64,000 nucleotides of DNA. Origin: Caloranaerobacter ferrireducens (GTDB taxonomy: Bacteria; Bacillota; Clostridia; Tissierellales; Thermohalobacteraceae). The notes under the pieces were generated by a model, which made no database searches, was not told where the DNA came from, and worked only from the letters and a program-made list of their open reading frames with translations. Shown piece after piece: positions 35,791 through 44,219 of this stretch (position 1 is its first letter; every line of letters begins with the position of its first letter). The stretch lies in contig NZ_MDJR01000003.1 in the NCBI RefSeq assembly GCF_001730685.1, positions 62,001-126,000 of the forward strand, given 5' to 3'. The translations under genes were made by a program, and so were the position numbers.

Positions 35791-36204
35791 TTGCGTAATA
35801 TTAATTATAAATATATAGACGAATTTGATAAGAATGATTTAAAAGAATTATATGAAGATGCAGGTTGGACAACATATACTAAGGATTTATCTAAACTTAT
35901 CAAAGCTATAAAACTTTCATTGATGACTATATCAGCATGGGATGGTGATAAATTAGTTGGTCTAATTAGAGTGGTTGGAGATGGTCAAACAATAATATAT
36001 ATACAAGATATTTTAGTGTTGGATTCATATAAAAGAAATGGAATAGGATCAAAACTATTGAGTCTCATATTAGACAAATATAAAGATGTACGTCAAAAAG
36101 TTTTATTAACAAATGATAGTGAAGAGACTAGAGGTTTTTATCAGTCAAATGGTTTTAACTCATGTGATCGAGGAGAGTTAGTTGCTTTTGTAAAATTTAA
36201 CTAG
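35791..36204 (+). CDS. GNAT-family acetyltransferase (cassette)
   Basis: 137 aa from a TTG start after AAGGAGGAG. QDILVLDSYKRNGIGSKLLSLIL contains the acetyl-CoA loop (R/K-x-x-G-I-G), and GFYQSNGF is the C-terminal GNAT signature. The N-terminal YEDAGWTTYTKD is typical of small stand-alone GNATs. A similar protein lies at 52823-53215. The substrate is unknown. Confidence 0.85.
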   Translation: MRNINYKYIDEFDKNDLKELYEDAGWTTYTKDLSKLIKAIKLSLMTISAWDGDKLVGLIRVVGDGQTIIYIQDILVLDSYKRNGIGSKLLSLILDKYKDVRQKVLLTNDSEETRGFYQSNGFNSCDRGELVAFVKFN

Positions 36205-36245
36205 ATTAGAAAACTAACTGATATTTTTTATATAAATTTGATGCT

Positions 36246-36353
36246 ATGTTAGAATATTTGGGAAATTCATTAAATATATTTAGTGCAATTGCATTAATCA
36301 TTGGATTATCATATCTAATTCTTGCTGAAAGAGAACAAATGACAAAGAAATAA
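36246..36353 (+). CDS. Possible 35-aa single-span membrane peptide
   Basis: A short frame, MLEYLGNSLNIFSAIALIIG with a charged tail AEREQMTKK. It has one hydrophobic helix and a basic C-terminus, but no strong ribosome site. It lies in the same cassette as the upstream GNAT, before attC-like site 12. It may be a genuine small membrane protein or the end of a lost gene. Confidence 0.35.
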   Translation: MLEYLGNSLNIFSAIALIIGLSYLILAEREQMTKK

Positions 36354-36376
36354 ATAAAAACATACTAAGACTAACA

Positions 36377-36450
36377 CTCTATAACATACCATTCTCATCA
36401 CCCTACAAAAATACGCAGGGCTATCGAGAATGTTCAGACCATTAGATAGC
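36377..36450 (+). repeat. attC-like site 12 (short class)
   Basis: Left arm CTCTATAAC, stem CATTCTC/GAGAATG as in site 1, right core ACC|ATTAGATAG with A in place of G at 36441. Confidence 0.75.
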
Positions 36451-36502
36451 ATTTATATATTATAAAAAGGTTTAATCAAAAGGAAAACAAAGGAGGACTA
36501 TT

Positions 36503-37000
36503 TTGAAGAAAATTAATATTAATAGTAAATCTATTAGAACATTGAGTTGGTTAATATTCATAGTTTATATTCTTGCTTTAACGAAAGTTATTTTATTTAA
36601 ATATTCAATGCATATGATAATAAATATAGTAAAAGAAAATAATTGGACAAGATTCATAAGAAGGGTACAACACAACAGTAATTATTTACCATTAAAAAAT
36701 ATTTATCAATTATTTTTTTCAAAAGGAAATACAATGTATATTGTTAGAAATATAATAGGAAATATAATTGCTTTTATACCTCTTGGAACTTTATTACCAA
36801 TTTTGAAAGAAAAAATGAGAAAGATTAATAGCATACTAATAGCTTCATTAAGCATTAGTATATCATTTGAAGTTATTCAATTATTATCAGGTATAGGTGA
36901 TTTTGACATAAATGACTTAATATTAAATACAAGTGGTGGTTTGATAGGATTATCATTATACAATTTTTTATGCAGGTATTTTATAGATGATTGTCATTAA
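36503..37000 (+). CDS. VanZ-like membrane protein (cassette)
   Basis: 165 aa from a TTG after GGAGGA. Four hydrophobic spans are visible; NSNYLPLKNIYQLFFSKGN, NIIGNIIAFIPLGTLLPIL and SISFEVIQLLSGIGDFDINDLILNTSGG are the hallmarks of the VanZ-like family. Relatives include a teicoplanin-resistance accessory protein and many of unknown role. It is expected in the cytoplasmic membrane. Confidence 0.85.
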   Translation: MKKININSKSIRTLSWLIFIVYILALTKVILFKYSMHMIINIVKENNWTRFIRRVQHNSNYLPLKNIYQLFFSKGNTMYIVRNIIGNIIAFIPLGTLLPILKEKMRKINSILIASLSISISFEVIQLLSGIGDFDINDLILNTSGGLIGLSLYNFLCRYFIDDCH

Positions 37001-37045
37001 TTTTGAGATATAAAAAATTAAAGTGTTTTGGAATTAAAAATATAA

Positions 37046-37118
37046 CACCGTTTAGCATAGCATTCTTCTCATCCTACTACAAAAAAGTAGGACGAAAAGA
37101 ATGCATAACTTATAATAC
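37046..37118 (+). repeat. attC-like site 13 (short class, degenerate)
   Basis: Left arm GTTTAGC with CATAGCATTCTTCTCATCC, right arm GGACGAAAAGAATGCATAAC and core ACT|TATAATAC where G is replaced by C. Recognised by alignment with sites 1 and 12. Confidence 0.6.
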
Positions 37119-37159
37119 AAAATCAAGAAAACTAGTTAAGAAAAGTGTGGTGGTTATAT

Positions 37160-37320
37160 ATGAGTAAAAGGTATTTAAACTATATATAGTAATGGTATTT
37201 TTTTACTTTTAGCTTATTTTACTTGTCTTTCTGAAAGAGCCATAAAAAATAACATTGTTAAATCAGAGGGGATATAAGTATGATATATACGTAAAAAATG
37301 AAGGATTAAAAATCACCTTA
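37160..37320 (+). pseudogene. Truncated copy of the 44999 lipoprotein-like cassette gene
   Basis: From about 37112 onward the sequence aligns with the array-2 cassette at 44953 onward (AAAATCAAGAAAACTAG leader, GTGTGGTGGTTATATATGAG start). The frame is broken after MSKRYLNYI by a lost base, and similarity stops at about 37320, where a CGTATAAC arm (37324-37331) is joined. It is a dead partial duplicate. Confidence 0.75.
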
Positions 37321-37360
37321 CTTCGTATAACATGAGCTTGAGAGAAAGGAGATTCTCTAA

Positions 37361-37894
37361 TTGATAATGATCGAGGAGTTAGAAAAGTTTGTTAAATCAT
37401 TCTACAAAAATAAGGATATAATGCACGATTTATCGCATATAAAGAGAGTTCTTAAAGCAGCGAAAATGTTGGCAAGATATTATGACAATGAAATAGATAT
37501 AGATTTAATCGTTTATGGTGCTTATTTTCATGGTATCGTTTATGAAAAAGAGAACCAGATAGCCGAATTTCTTAAATCTAAAGGTTTATCAAATGAGAAA
37601 ATTAATAAAATACTTCAGATTTCTTGGGAATCGCAAAAGGAAAGGATTCCTGAAACCCTTGAAGGTAAGATTCTTCATGATGCTCATTTAATAGAGGGTG
37701 GCAGGACTTTCTTAGTCGTGAAATCTTTAATCACTGGAACTTTAAGAGGTCAAACTTTAGAGGAAACAATAGAATACATTGAGAAAAATATACTGGGTAA
37801 ATTTACTTGTTATCTTCCAGAAGCACAAAATCTTTATGAGGATAAAGAGGAATTCGCAAGAAGATTTCTGAGAGATTTAAAAGAGAGTTTATAA
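37361..37894 (+). CDS. HD-domain phosphohydrolase-like protein (cassette)
   Basis: 177 aa. HDLSHIKRVLKAAKML has the first His-Asp of the HD fold; YGAYFHGI stands where HD is usual (H-G here), and HDAHLIE gives the third metal site. The family removes phosphate from nucleotides or related compounds. The substituted second HD may lower activity. The start is the TTG at 37361 after GAAAGGAG, or the ATG six bases later. No clear attC follows; a GGCATG/CATGCC stem ends in CGTTATAAAC near 38010. Confidence 0.7.
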   Translation: MIMIEELEKFVKSFYKNKDIMHDLSHIKRVLKAAKMLARYYDNEIDIDLIVYGAYFHGIVYEKENQIAEFLKSKGLSNEKINKILQISWESQKERIPETLEGKILHDAHLIEGGRTFLVVKSLITGTLRGQTLEETIEYIEKNILGKFTCYLPEAQNLYEDKEEFARRFLRDLKESL

Positions 37895-38134
37895 TAGGAA
37901 TAGTTATGTTTTTTTTATAATCCATAGGGAATTATAATAAAATCTTATATTTAAAAAAATGTTGGTTTTATTGAAATTTTGTCTGGCATGCTTACATGCC
38001 AGGGTCGTTATAAACCTTATTAAATTGTAGATAATTTAATATACAATTTCCTTTTACGGATTTAATAAAATTATCTTTATAATTTAATTAAATCAAAGAT
38101 TTTGTTCTTATTAAAAAAGAAGGGGGAATTTATT

Positions 38135-38440
38135 ATGAAAAAAGTTATTGGAGCATGTGGGTGCATTTGCAGTGATTGCAGGATTTATGAAAAGGATTGT
38201 AAGGGATGTCATGCTATAAAGGGTAAGCCATGTTGGTTGCATGAAGTAGGACTTGATGTTTGTGATTTTTATGAATGTTGTGTAATGGATAAAGGGTTAG
38301 AACATTGTGGAGAATGTAGAGAAATTCCATGTAACAAGTTTTGGGAGAATAAAAATCCTGCATGGACTGAAGAGCAACACAAAAAAATTGTAGAACAGAG
38401 AGTTACTTTGCTTAAAGGATTAGCTCAGAATAAAATTTGA
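38135..38440 (+). CDS. DUF3795 cysteine-rich protein
   Basis: 101 aa with CGCICSDCRIYEKDCKGCHA, CWLHEV and CCVMDKGLEHCGECREIPC, twelve or so cysteines arranged as in DUF3795. It probably binds zinc or an Fe-S cluster in the cytoplasm; the function is unknown. The ATG at 38135 follows AGGGGGA. The in-frame site at 38102 lacks a ribosome site. The 120 bp upstream resembles 59759-59800, showing a shared flanking sequence. Confidence 0.8.
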   Translation: MKKVIGACGCICSDCRIYEKDCKGCHAIKGKPCWLHEVGLDVCDFYECCVMDKGLEHCGECREIPCNKFWENKNPAWTEEQHKKIVEQRVTLLKGLAQNKI

Positions 38441-38544
38441 TTTTAGAATTCAAATGGAGAATTTAAAATTTAGTTATTGGATGCACTTGGATACAGTTTC
38501 ATGAAAATAAAATTTAAAATTGATTTAAGATTGAAGGGGGTAAA

Positions 38545-39181
38545 ATGAGACAAGCAATTGACAGTATTACAGATTTCATTTTTATGGAGGATAAATTAGA
38601 AAGTGCAGACATAATATTGATACCCGGAGGAAGCCATAGACAATTGATGGAGCATACTGCAAAGTTATATCATAAGGGGTTAGCTAAATATATACTGCCT
38701 TCTGGTGAAGAATAGGATATATGAGGAAAATTTCAACAGGTGCAAGTTAGCTAAATATATACTGCCTTCTGGTGGTTATAATAGTAAAATACCTGAGTAT
38801 AACTCAGAGTGGCAATTTTTATATGATATAGCTATAAATTTAGGAGTACCAAATGAAGCGATATTAAAGGAAGACAAAGCAACACATACATTTGAAAATG
38901 CAGAGTTTTCATATGAGGTTATTAGAAAACAGGGAATTAAAGTAGATAAAGCTATATTAGTTTGCAAAACATTTCATGCTAGACGAGCATATCTAACATA
39001 CAAAACAGTTTTTCCACCTTCAGTAAAAATTATTGTATCTCCAGTGACAGATGGGAAGGATATTCGTAAAGATAACTGGTTTTTAGATGTAAACAAGACT
39101 AAAAGAGTTATGAGTGAGGTTATTAAAATAGGAAAATACTTTGAAAACCATATACCTAATTTGGCTAATAAATCAGAATGA
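38545..39181 (+). pseudogene. YdcF/DUF218-like protein disrupted by a 67-bp tandem duplication
   Basis: The first frame (38545-38715) reads MRQAIDSITDFIFMEDKL and LIPGGSHRQLMEHTAKLYHKG. The second, ending at 39181, carries NEAILKEDKATHTFENAEFS and CKTFHARRAYLTYK, the YdcF-like DUF218 motifs. GTTAGCTAAATATATACTGC occurs at 38679 and again at 38746. Removing the 67-bp repeat restores one frame through KYILPSGGYNSK. The duplication therefore looks recent and inactivating. Confidence 0.85.
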
Positions 39182-39197
39182 CTTTAGTATCAATATC

Positions 39198-39269
39198 AGC
39201 TAACATAGTAGTCCAGATATTTTGCAAGAAACATGTAAAATATCTGGACTATTCGAAATGTTAGGTAAA
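39198..39269 (+). repeat. attC-like site 14 (short class, canonical core)
   Basis: Left arm AGCTAAC, long stem TAGTCCAGATATTTT/AAAATATCTGGACTA, core ATG|TTAGGTA with G at 39260. GTTAGGT fits the classical GTTRRRY core exactly. Confidence 0.85.
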
Positions 39270-39305
39270 AGAGGAATATTTATAGTGATTTAGGGGGAAA
39301 GAACA

Positions 39306-40055
39306 GTGGGAAAGATAAATTACAATGATATTAGTAAGATATATGATGATGTTAGAGATGAAGAAATGACCATAATAAATAGTTTTTTAGATGAAGTTAA
39401 GATATCTGAAGCAACTAAAATTCTTGACGTTGGATGTGGTACAGGGAACTATACCAACATACTGCAAAAGATAACGAAAGCAGAAGTGTATGGGGTAGAT
39501 GCATCAGAAGGAATGTTAGAAAAAGCTAAAGAAAAGAACCAACATATTATTCTAAAAGTTGGTTTGGCAACAGATATTCCGTTTGAAGATTGTATTTTTG
39601 ACTTCGTGTATATGACGGATGTTATCCATCATATTAAAGATATAGATAAAATGTTTTTAGAATTTTATAGAGTTTTAAAAAATGGAGGTAAGGTCTGTAT
39701 AAGTACACAGTCACATAGACAAATTGACCTTAGATATATGTCAGAGTTTTTTCCATCAACAGCTATTGTTGATAAGCAAAGATATCCAGATATAGAAGAA
39801 ATAATTAGCTCAGCAAAGAAAAATGGATTTAGTTTTCTAAAGATTGAAATAATTAGCGAAGGAGAAGAAGTAGAGTTAGGAAATAAATTTTTAGAATTAT
39901 TAGAGAAAAAAGGCTATTCGATGCTACATTTGATTTCGGATGAAGATTACCAAATAGGGTTGAATAGGGTAAAAAGTGAAATGAAGAATGGCCTTATCAA
40001 AAGAAAATCAGCGGGTGGGACTTTAGTTTGGTTAATTAAGAATGAAAAAATGTAA
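39306..40055 (+). CDS. Class I SAM-dependent methyltransferase (cassette)
   Basis: 249 aa from a GTG after AGGGGGA. KILDVGCGTGNYTNIL is the SAM-binding motif I, VYGVDASEGML motif II, and DFVYMTDVIHHI and EFYRVLKNGGKVCISTQS are later Rossmann motifs. A C-terminal 90-residue region probably recognises the substrate, which is unknown. There is no membrane segment. It is the first gene after site 14. Confidence 0.85.
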   Translation: MGKINYNDISKIYDDVRDEEMTIINSFLDEVKISEATKILDVGCGTGNYTNILQKITKAEVYGVDASEGMLEKAKEKNQHIILKVGLATDIPFEDCIFDFVYMTDVIHHIKDIDKMFLEFYRVLKNGGKVCISTQSHRQIDLRYMSEFFPSTAIVDKQRYPDIEEIISSAKKNGFSFLKIEIISEGEEVELGNKFLELLEKKGYSMLHLISDEDYQIGLNRVKSEMKNGLIKRKSAGGTLVWLIKNEKM

Positions 40056-40102
40056 CTTTGAGAAAAACTTCGTAGGTTTTTATTCGATACAAAATTTATT
40101 TT

Positions 40103-40249
40103 TTAGGAGATAATTTATTTCCACACGAAGATGAGGGGAATATTAGAGTTGTGGCAGTTGCAGATAGAGAAGGAGATATACATTGGATAGATTCTGATGA
40201 CTTAAGAGTAATTGAGGTTGATGGCAATAAGATAGAAGATTTATTGTAA
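40103..40249 (+). pseudogene. C-terminal gene fragment
   Basis: A 48-codon open stretch without a start, ending GNIRVVAVADREGDIHWIDS then EVDGNKIEDLL and a stop. It reads like the end of a soluble protein. The remaining 5' part is absent. Family unknown. It fills the gap between the methyltransferase and CPBP genes. Confidence 0.45.
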
Positions 40250-40312
40250 TATTTTTTTTGAATCGTAAAGTTAGTATATTGAAAGTAAGAAAATCATAAT
40301 GGAGGATCATAT

Positions 40313-40906
40313 ATGGATATTGTGTTCCTAATAATAGGATTAGCATTAACATTAATAGATATATTTTTGAAGATAAGAACTTTAAAAGAAAACATTTTTA
40401 AGAGAATATTTTTTATTGTATTTGGATTAGCTACTTTGTATTTTGTAGATAAGACATTCTTGTATATATCTACTAGAGCTATTTTTTGTGGTCTAATAAT
40501 TGGAATTGTTTTTATGGGAATTCATATATTAGTAGCTAAAGGAGTTAAGCTAAAAAAAGAAAATGTGAACAAAGGATTAATCTATACTAGCTTATTAATT
40601 TATGGATTAGAATTACCAGCGGAAGAATTCTTATACCGAGGAATTATTTTTATTCCACTTTTAGAACTATTTCAACCTATTGTAGCTATCTCATTAACAT
40701 CAGTCTTATTTTTAGGACTTCATTTAAAAACTTGGAACAACAAGTTTGTTTGGATAGGCTCATTAGTTTTGGGGTTAATATGTGCTATAAGCGTTTATTT
40801 AACAAAGAGTATTTGGACTGCTATTATAATTCATAATTTAAATGATTTTGGATTTATGACTTTAGTAAATAAAAAAAATATATTCAAAGAAAAGTATGCT
40901 GATTAG
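40313..40906 (+). CDS. CPBP-family intramembrane metalloprotease-like protein
   Basis: 197 aa with about six hydrophobic spans. AEEFLYRGIIFIPLL holds the EExxYR motif, FLGLHLKTW the first His block and IIIHNLNDFG the second, as in CAAX protease and bacteriocin-processing (CPBP) proteins. It is expected in the cytoplasmic membrane. The ATG follows TGGAGGATC. A truncated copy lies at 33596-33841. Confidence 0.85.
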   Translation: MDIVFLIIGLALTLIDIFLKIRTLKENIFKRIFFIVFGLATLYFVDKTFLYISTRAIFCGLIIGIVFMGIHILVAKGVKLKKENVNKGLIYTSLLIYGLELPAEEFLYRGIIFIPLLELFQPIVAISLTSVLFLGLHLKTWNNKFVWIGSLVLGLICAISVYLTKSIWTAIIIHNLNDFGFMTLVNKKNIFKEKYAD

Positions 40907-41002
40907 TTAGTTGAAATTTTTATAAATATTAATATTTTAATATTTTTCTTATTATATTCATAATTAAATTAACAAGGTTTTATAAACTCGGAGGGAAAGG
41001 GA

Positions 41003-42127
41003 ATGGGAATTAGAATTAATATAATAATATTAATTATAGTAATGCTAATATTAGCTTTATTGAATGTTGGTTGCAGTAAAGAAACAAGAGGAATAGAAAA
41101 TGAGAAAAACTACAAAAGTAGTATCTACCAAAATGTTAGCATAGGAAAAGAAAGTGAGAGATTAAATGTTTATGTAGACCCACGTATAGAACTTTTGTCA
41201 ATAATTCAATATTTAGCAGATTTCAACAACAAAGACGGTATGATATACAACAAAGATACAACCTATAAAATAGATGTAGATAATTACTTTTCTCCATATA
41301 AAGATCATCGAGTAGTTTCTCTTTATGAGGAAATGACGAAATATGGATTTACTTTTGATATGCCACCAAAGATTATTTTATATTTAGACGATAAATATGA
41401 GGAACAGGAGAATAAAACAATACCTTATCATGAAGTTATATTAAGAGCTGGTGGTAGAAGTAAGACTAAAGAGTTTATTAGACAGATGGTAGATTTTAAA
41501 AACGAAACTAAATTTGATGACTTTCATAAAAATCATCAGGAATATTATCATAAGATAACTACAGACATACAGAATAAATTAAAGAGTAATAATTGTTTAG
41601 AAAATCTTATAGAGTATTATGGTGTAAAACAGAATAGTTATAATATAATAGTTGTTCCATTATATAGTGGTGCATATGGGATAAGAATACCAGGAAAAGA
41701 TGAAAAATTTGATACTTTCTGTATTATACCACCTGTTGAAAATTCACAATATTTAACAAGCTTTGTTTGGCATGAGTTTAGTCATTCCTATGTTAATCCT
41801 TTAACTGAAGAAAGCAAAAATGAAGTTGATAAATACAAAGATTTATATACACCTATTTCTAATATAATGACAGAGCAAGCATATAGAACTTGGGAGACAT
41901 GTGTGAATGAACATATTGTCAGAGCAGTAACTTTGAGGTTATGTTACAAGGTTTTTGGTGAGAAGTCTGCGAAAGAAGAAATTAAATGGCATAAAGAAAG
42001 GGGTTTTTTATATATTGACAAGTTATATGAAAAACTAACTGAATATGAAAATAATCGTGATAAGTATACAACTTTTAAAGAGTTTTATCCAGAGTTATTA
42101 AAAGTTTTCCAGGAATTATCAGAATAA
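41003..42127 (+). CDS. DUF4932-type lipoprotein with HExxH motif
   Basis: 374 aa. It has a signal peptide with lipobox LALLNVGC, so it is probably lipid-anchored outside the membrane. VDPRIELLSIIQYLADF near the mature N-terminus and FVWHEFSHSYVNPL near residue 255 (HExxH) followed by WETCVNEHIVRAVT (possible third ligand) match DUF4932 putative zinc proteases. The ATG follows GGAGGGAAAGGG. The frame is intact. Confidence 0.8.
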   Translation: MGIRINIIILIIVMLILALLNVGCSKETRGIENEKNYKSSIYQNVSIGKESERLNVYVDPRIELLSIIQYLADFNNKDGMIYNKDTTYKIDVDNYFSPYKDHRVVSLYEEMTKYGFTFDMPPKIILYLDDKYEEQENKTIPYHEVILRAGGRSKTKEFIRQMVDFKNETKFDDFHKNHQEYYHKITTDIQNKLKSNNCLENLIEYYGVKQNSYNIIVVPLYSGAYGIRIPGKDEKFDTFCIIPPVENSQYLTSFVWHEFSHSYVNPLTEESKNEVDKYKDLYTPISNIMTEQAYRTWETCVNEHIVRAVTLRLCYKVFGEKSAKEEIKWHKERGFLYIDKLYEKLTEYENNRDKYTTFKEFYPELLKVFQELSE

Positions 42128-42146
42128 GATTTAAGGGCTAATTTTT

Positions 42147-42240
42147 ATAATAACTATCTATTCAATATATTTTTACAAGGGTACACTAGTGTATTTTATT
42201 TGTAGATTTTGAAGGTATTTCAAATATGCTACCGTATGAA
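42147..42240 (+). repeat. attC-like site 15 (decayed long class)
   Basis: ACAAGGGTACACTAG and TGAAGGTATTTCAAATATGCTA align with the GCACAAGGGTGCACTGG and CGAAGGCGTCGCAAACACGA arms of site 10. The core has become CCGTATGAA, with TTA lost. Confidence 0.55.
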
Positions 42241-42298
42241 TTTCAAGAATGTTACTAGAAATGCAATCAAGATATTTCAGGGAAAAGGGGATTTTTTT

Positions 42299-42828
42299 AT
42301 GGAGAAGAATATTAGTAATTTAGAAATAAGATTACCAGTAAAACGATTAAATAGAATTTTATCAATGTTACTTTTAGAAATGAAGGATTTATCAGATGAA
42401 GATAGAGATTTGTCAATTCGTTGGAATATAATGCACATGTATACCAGTTCACGAATTGGAAAAATTCAGCGCTTAAACGAGGGATAAATCCAGAAATAGC
42501 AGGAATAGCAGCAGCTCTTCATGATATTGGTGTAGTAAAGACAAAGAGACATAAAAATCATGCTGAAGCGGCAGAGAGATATTTATACGAAATTATTGAG
42601 CGTTATAATTTTATACATAGAGGCGATCTACCTCGAATTACTAAAGATGAAATAAATATAATTGTAAATGCAATAGTACAGCATAGTCAAAAAGAAATTA
42701 TTTCAGATAATCCATTTGTTGAAATCTTAAAAGATGTTGATTCATTAGATAGATATTTAAATGGCGTAAAAACCGAAGGACCATATTGTGAAAGATGTAT
42801 AAAAATATTGAAAGAAATTGGAATTTAA
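42299..42828 (+). pseudogene. HD-domain protein, frameshifted
   Basis: The N-terminal frame (42299-42487) reads NLEIRLPVKRLNRILSMLLL and RWNIMHMYTSSRIGKI. The C-terminal frame, ending at 42828, reads INPEIAGIAAALHDIGVVKT, KNHAEAAERYL and LKDVDSLDRYL, the HD phosphohydrolase landmarks. They join across a one-base indel at about 42465. With that repair the protein would be about 175 aa. It is the last cassette of array 1. Confidence 0.8.
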
Positions 42829-42896
42829 GATGTCCTATAAATATATTTATGGGGAAATTATGTGATATAGATTAGGAATTTAATTTCTTAGTAATC

Positions 42897-42966
42897 AGAC
42901 ATCTCCTAGAAATACTTATTTTAGTTATGAATAGTATTCCTAGGATTAGATGTCTGATTTTTTTAT
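42897..42966 (+). terminator. Large hairpin with T tract at the end of array 1
   Basis: CAGACATCT-CCTAGAAATAC pairs with GTATTCCTAGGATTAGATGTCTG, followed by ATTTTTTTA. It sits between the last cassette of array 1 and the second leader. Terminator function is likeliest; a degenerate attC is the alternative. Confidence 0.6.
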
Positions 42967-43121
42967 GCAATATATCGTCTTATTTCTTGTAGTGTGACGA
43001 CAAATAATTACAAGAACATAAAAAAATAAAGGAATTTACAATTTAATAGAGAATATTTTCATTTGAAAGAAAATTTTGTAATAAAGTACGTTAGTGGAAG
43101 AAGGATTTGAATGGGATAAAT
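42913..43121 (+). repeat. Integron-like leader, copy 2: recombinase upstream region
   Basis: Nearly identical to 22230-22439 (for example GTCTTATTTCTTGTAGTGTG and AGAATATTTTCATTTGAAAG occur in both). It should hold the recombinase promoter and ribosome site. Confidence 0.85.
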
Positions 43122-44067
43122 ATTAATAGAATAAGTAATAAGGAAATACAAGTCAGCTTTGCTTATGACAAGAAAAAATAAATAAAATTAAGAAAGTAAA
43201 AGGTAGAAGATGGGATGCTGAGAAAAAAAGCTGGATAATTCCTAATAAAGCAGATAGTATAAAGCATTTGATGAGATTATTTAGTGATGAAGTTATTAAA
43301 TGGGGTAAATTGGGAATAACAATTATTAATTTTGATGAATTTCAAAATTTTGATACTAAGGAAATAACAAAGCAATTAGATTTGCAATTATCTATAAAAG
43401 GTTACAGTACTAAAACTAAGAAAGCTTATACAGGTCATGTAATAAGGTTTTTAAAATTCACGGACAAGAAACCAGAGGACTTAAATAGTACTGAATTCCA
43501 AGACCAAAAAAAGAAAAGAAACTACCGAACATACTAAGTCAAGAGGAAGTACTGTCAATTTTAAACTCTGTTAAGAACTATAAACATAAAGCAATATTAT
43601 ATCTAATATATTCTGCAGGACTTAGGGTAAGCGAGGTGGTTAATCTAAAAGTAGGAGATATAGACAGTGATAGGATGTTAATTCATATAAGACAAGGAAA
43701 AGGTAGAAAGGATAGATATAATGTACTTTCTAAAGCAGCCCTAGATGTGTTGAGGATATATGCGAGAATAGAAAAGCCGAAAGATTGGTTATTTCCTGGA
43801 GGCAATGAAAATACCCACTTAACAGAACGTTCAGTACAGAAGGTTTTTAATAATGCTTGTAAAATAGCAGGAATAAGTAAAAAAGCAACAGTACATACAT
43901 TAAGATATTCATTTGCAACACACTTATTAGAAAGTGGTACAGATTTAAGATATATTCAAGAGCTTTTAGGACATAGAAGTAGTAAGACTACTGAAATATA
44001 TACACATGTAACTAAAGCTAATCTTAGTAAAATTAAGAGTCCATTAGACAGTATTATGAAAAAATGA
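43107..44067 (+). pseudogene. Tyrosine recombinase of the integron-like system, decayed
   Basis: It starts at the TTG at 43107 after AGAAGGA (NRISNKEIQVSFAYDKKK), then shifts frame in an A6 run. After that KVKGRRWDAEKKSWIIPNK gives a HARP-like N-terminal domain, and IKGYSTKTKKAYTGHVIRFL a truncated core-binding domain. The catalytic domain resumes at 43501: LPNILSQEEVLSIL, SAGLRVSEV (Arg), QGKGRKDR (Lys), HTLRYSFATH (His, Arg), LGHRSS (His) and TTEIYTHV (Tyr). All six catalytic residues remain, but about 40-50 residues before 43501 are deleted. The 15-20 residue insertion typical of IntI is absent. Confidence 0.8.
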
Positions 44068-44112
44068 AAGGGGTGACGATGATAATGTAATAGAAATACA
44101 TACATAAGCAAA

Positions 44113-44190
44113 TTTTCACGAATAATTATTCGCAAACACCACTATATTGTATTATAATATGAACTCTAGTTCGTGAAAAGGGAGTTATAG
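44113..44190 (+). promoter_or_regulatory. Cassette promoter and attI-like site of array 2
   Basis: TTCGCA (44129-44134) and TATAAT (44153-44158), with an 18-bp spacer, are flanked by TTTTCACGAA (44113-44122) and TTCGTGAAAA (44170-44179), a perfect inverted repeat. It ends in GGGAG|TTATAG with the predicted exchange point at 44184/44185. The segment is about 90% identical to the array 1 copy by eye. Confidence 0.7.
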
Positions 44191-44219
44191 AACATGAAAA
44201 AATAAAAAAAGGAGGAAAA

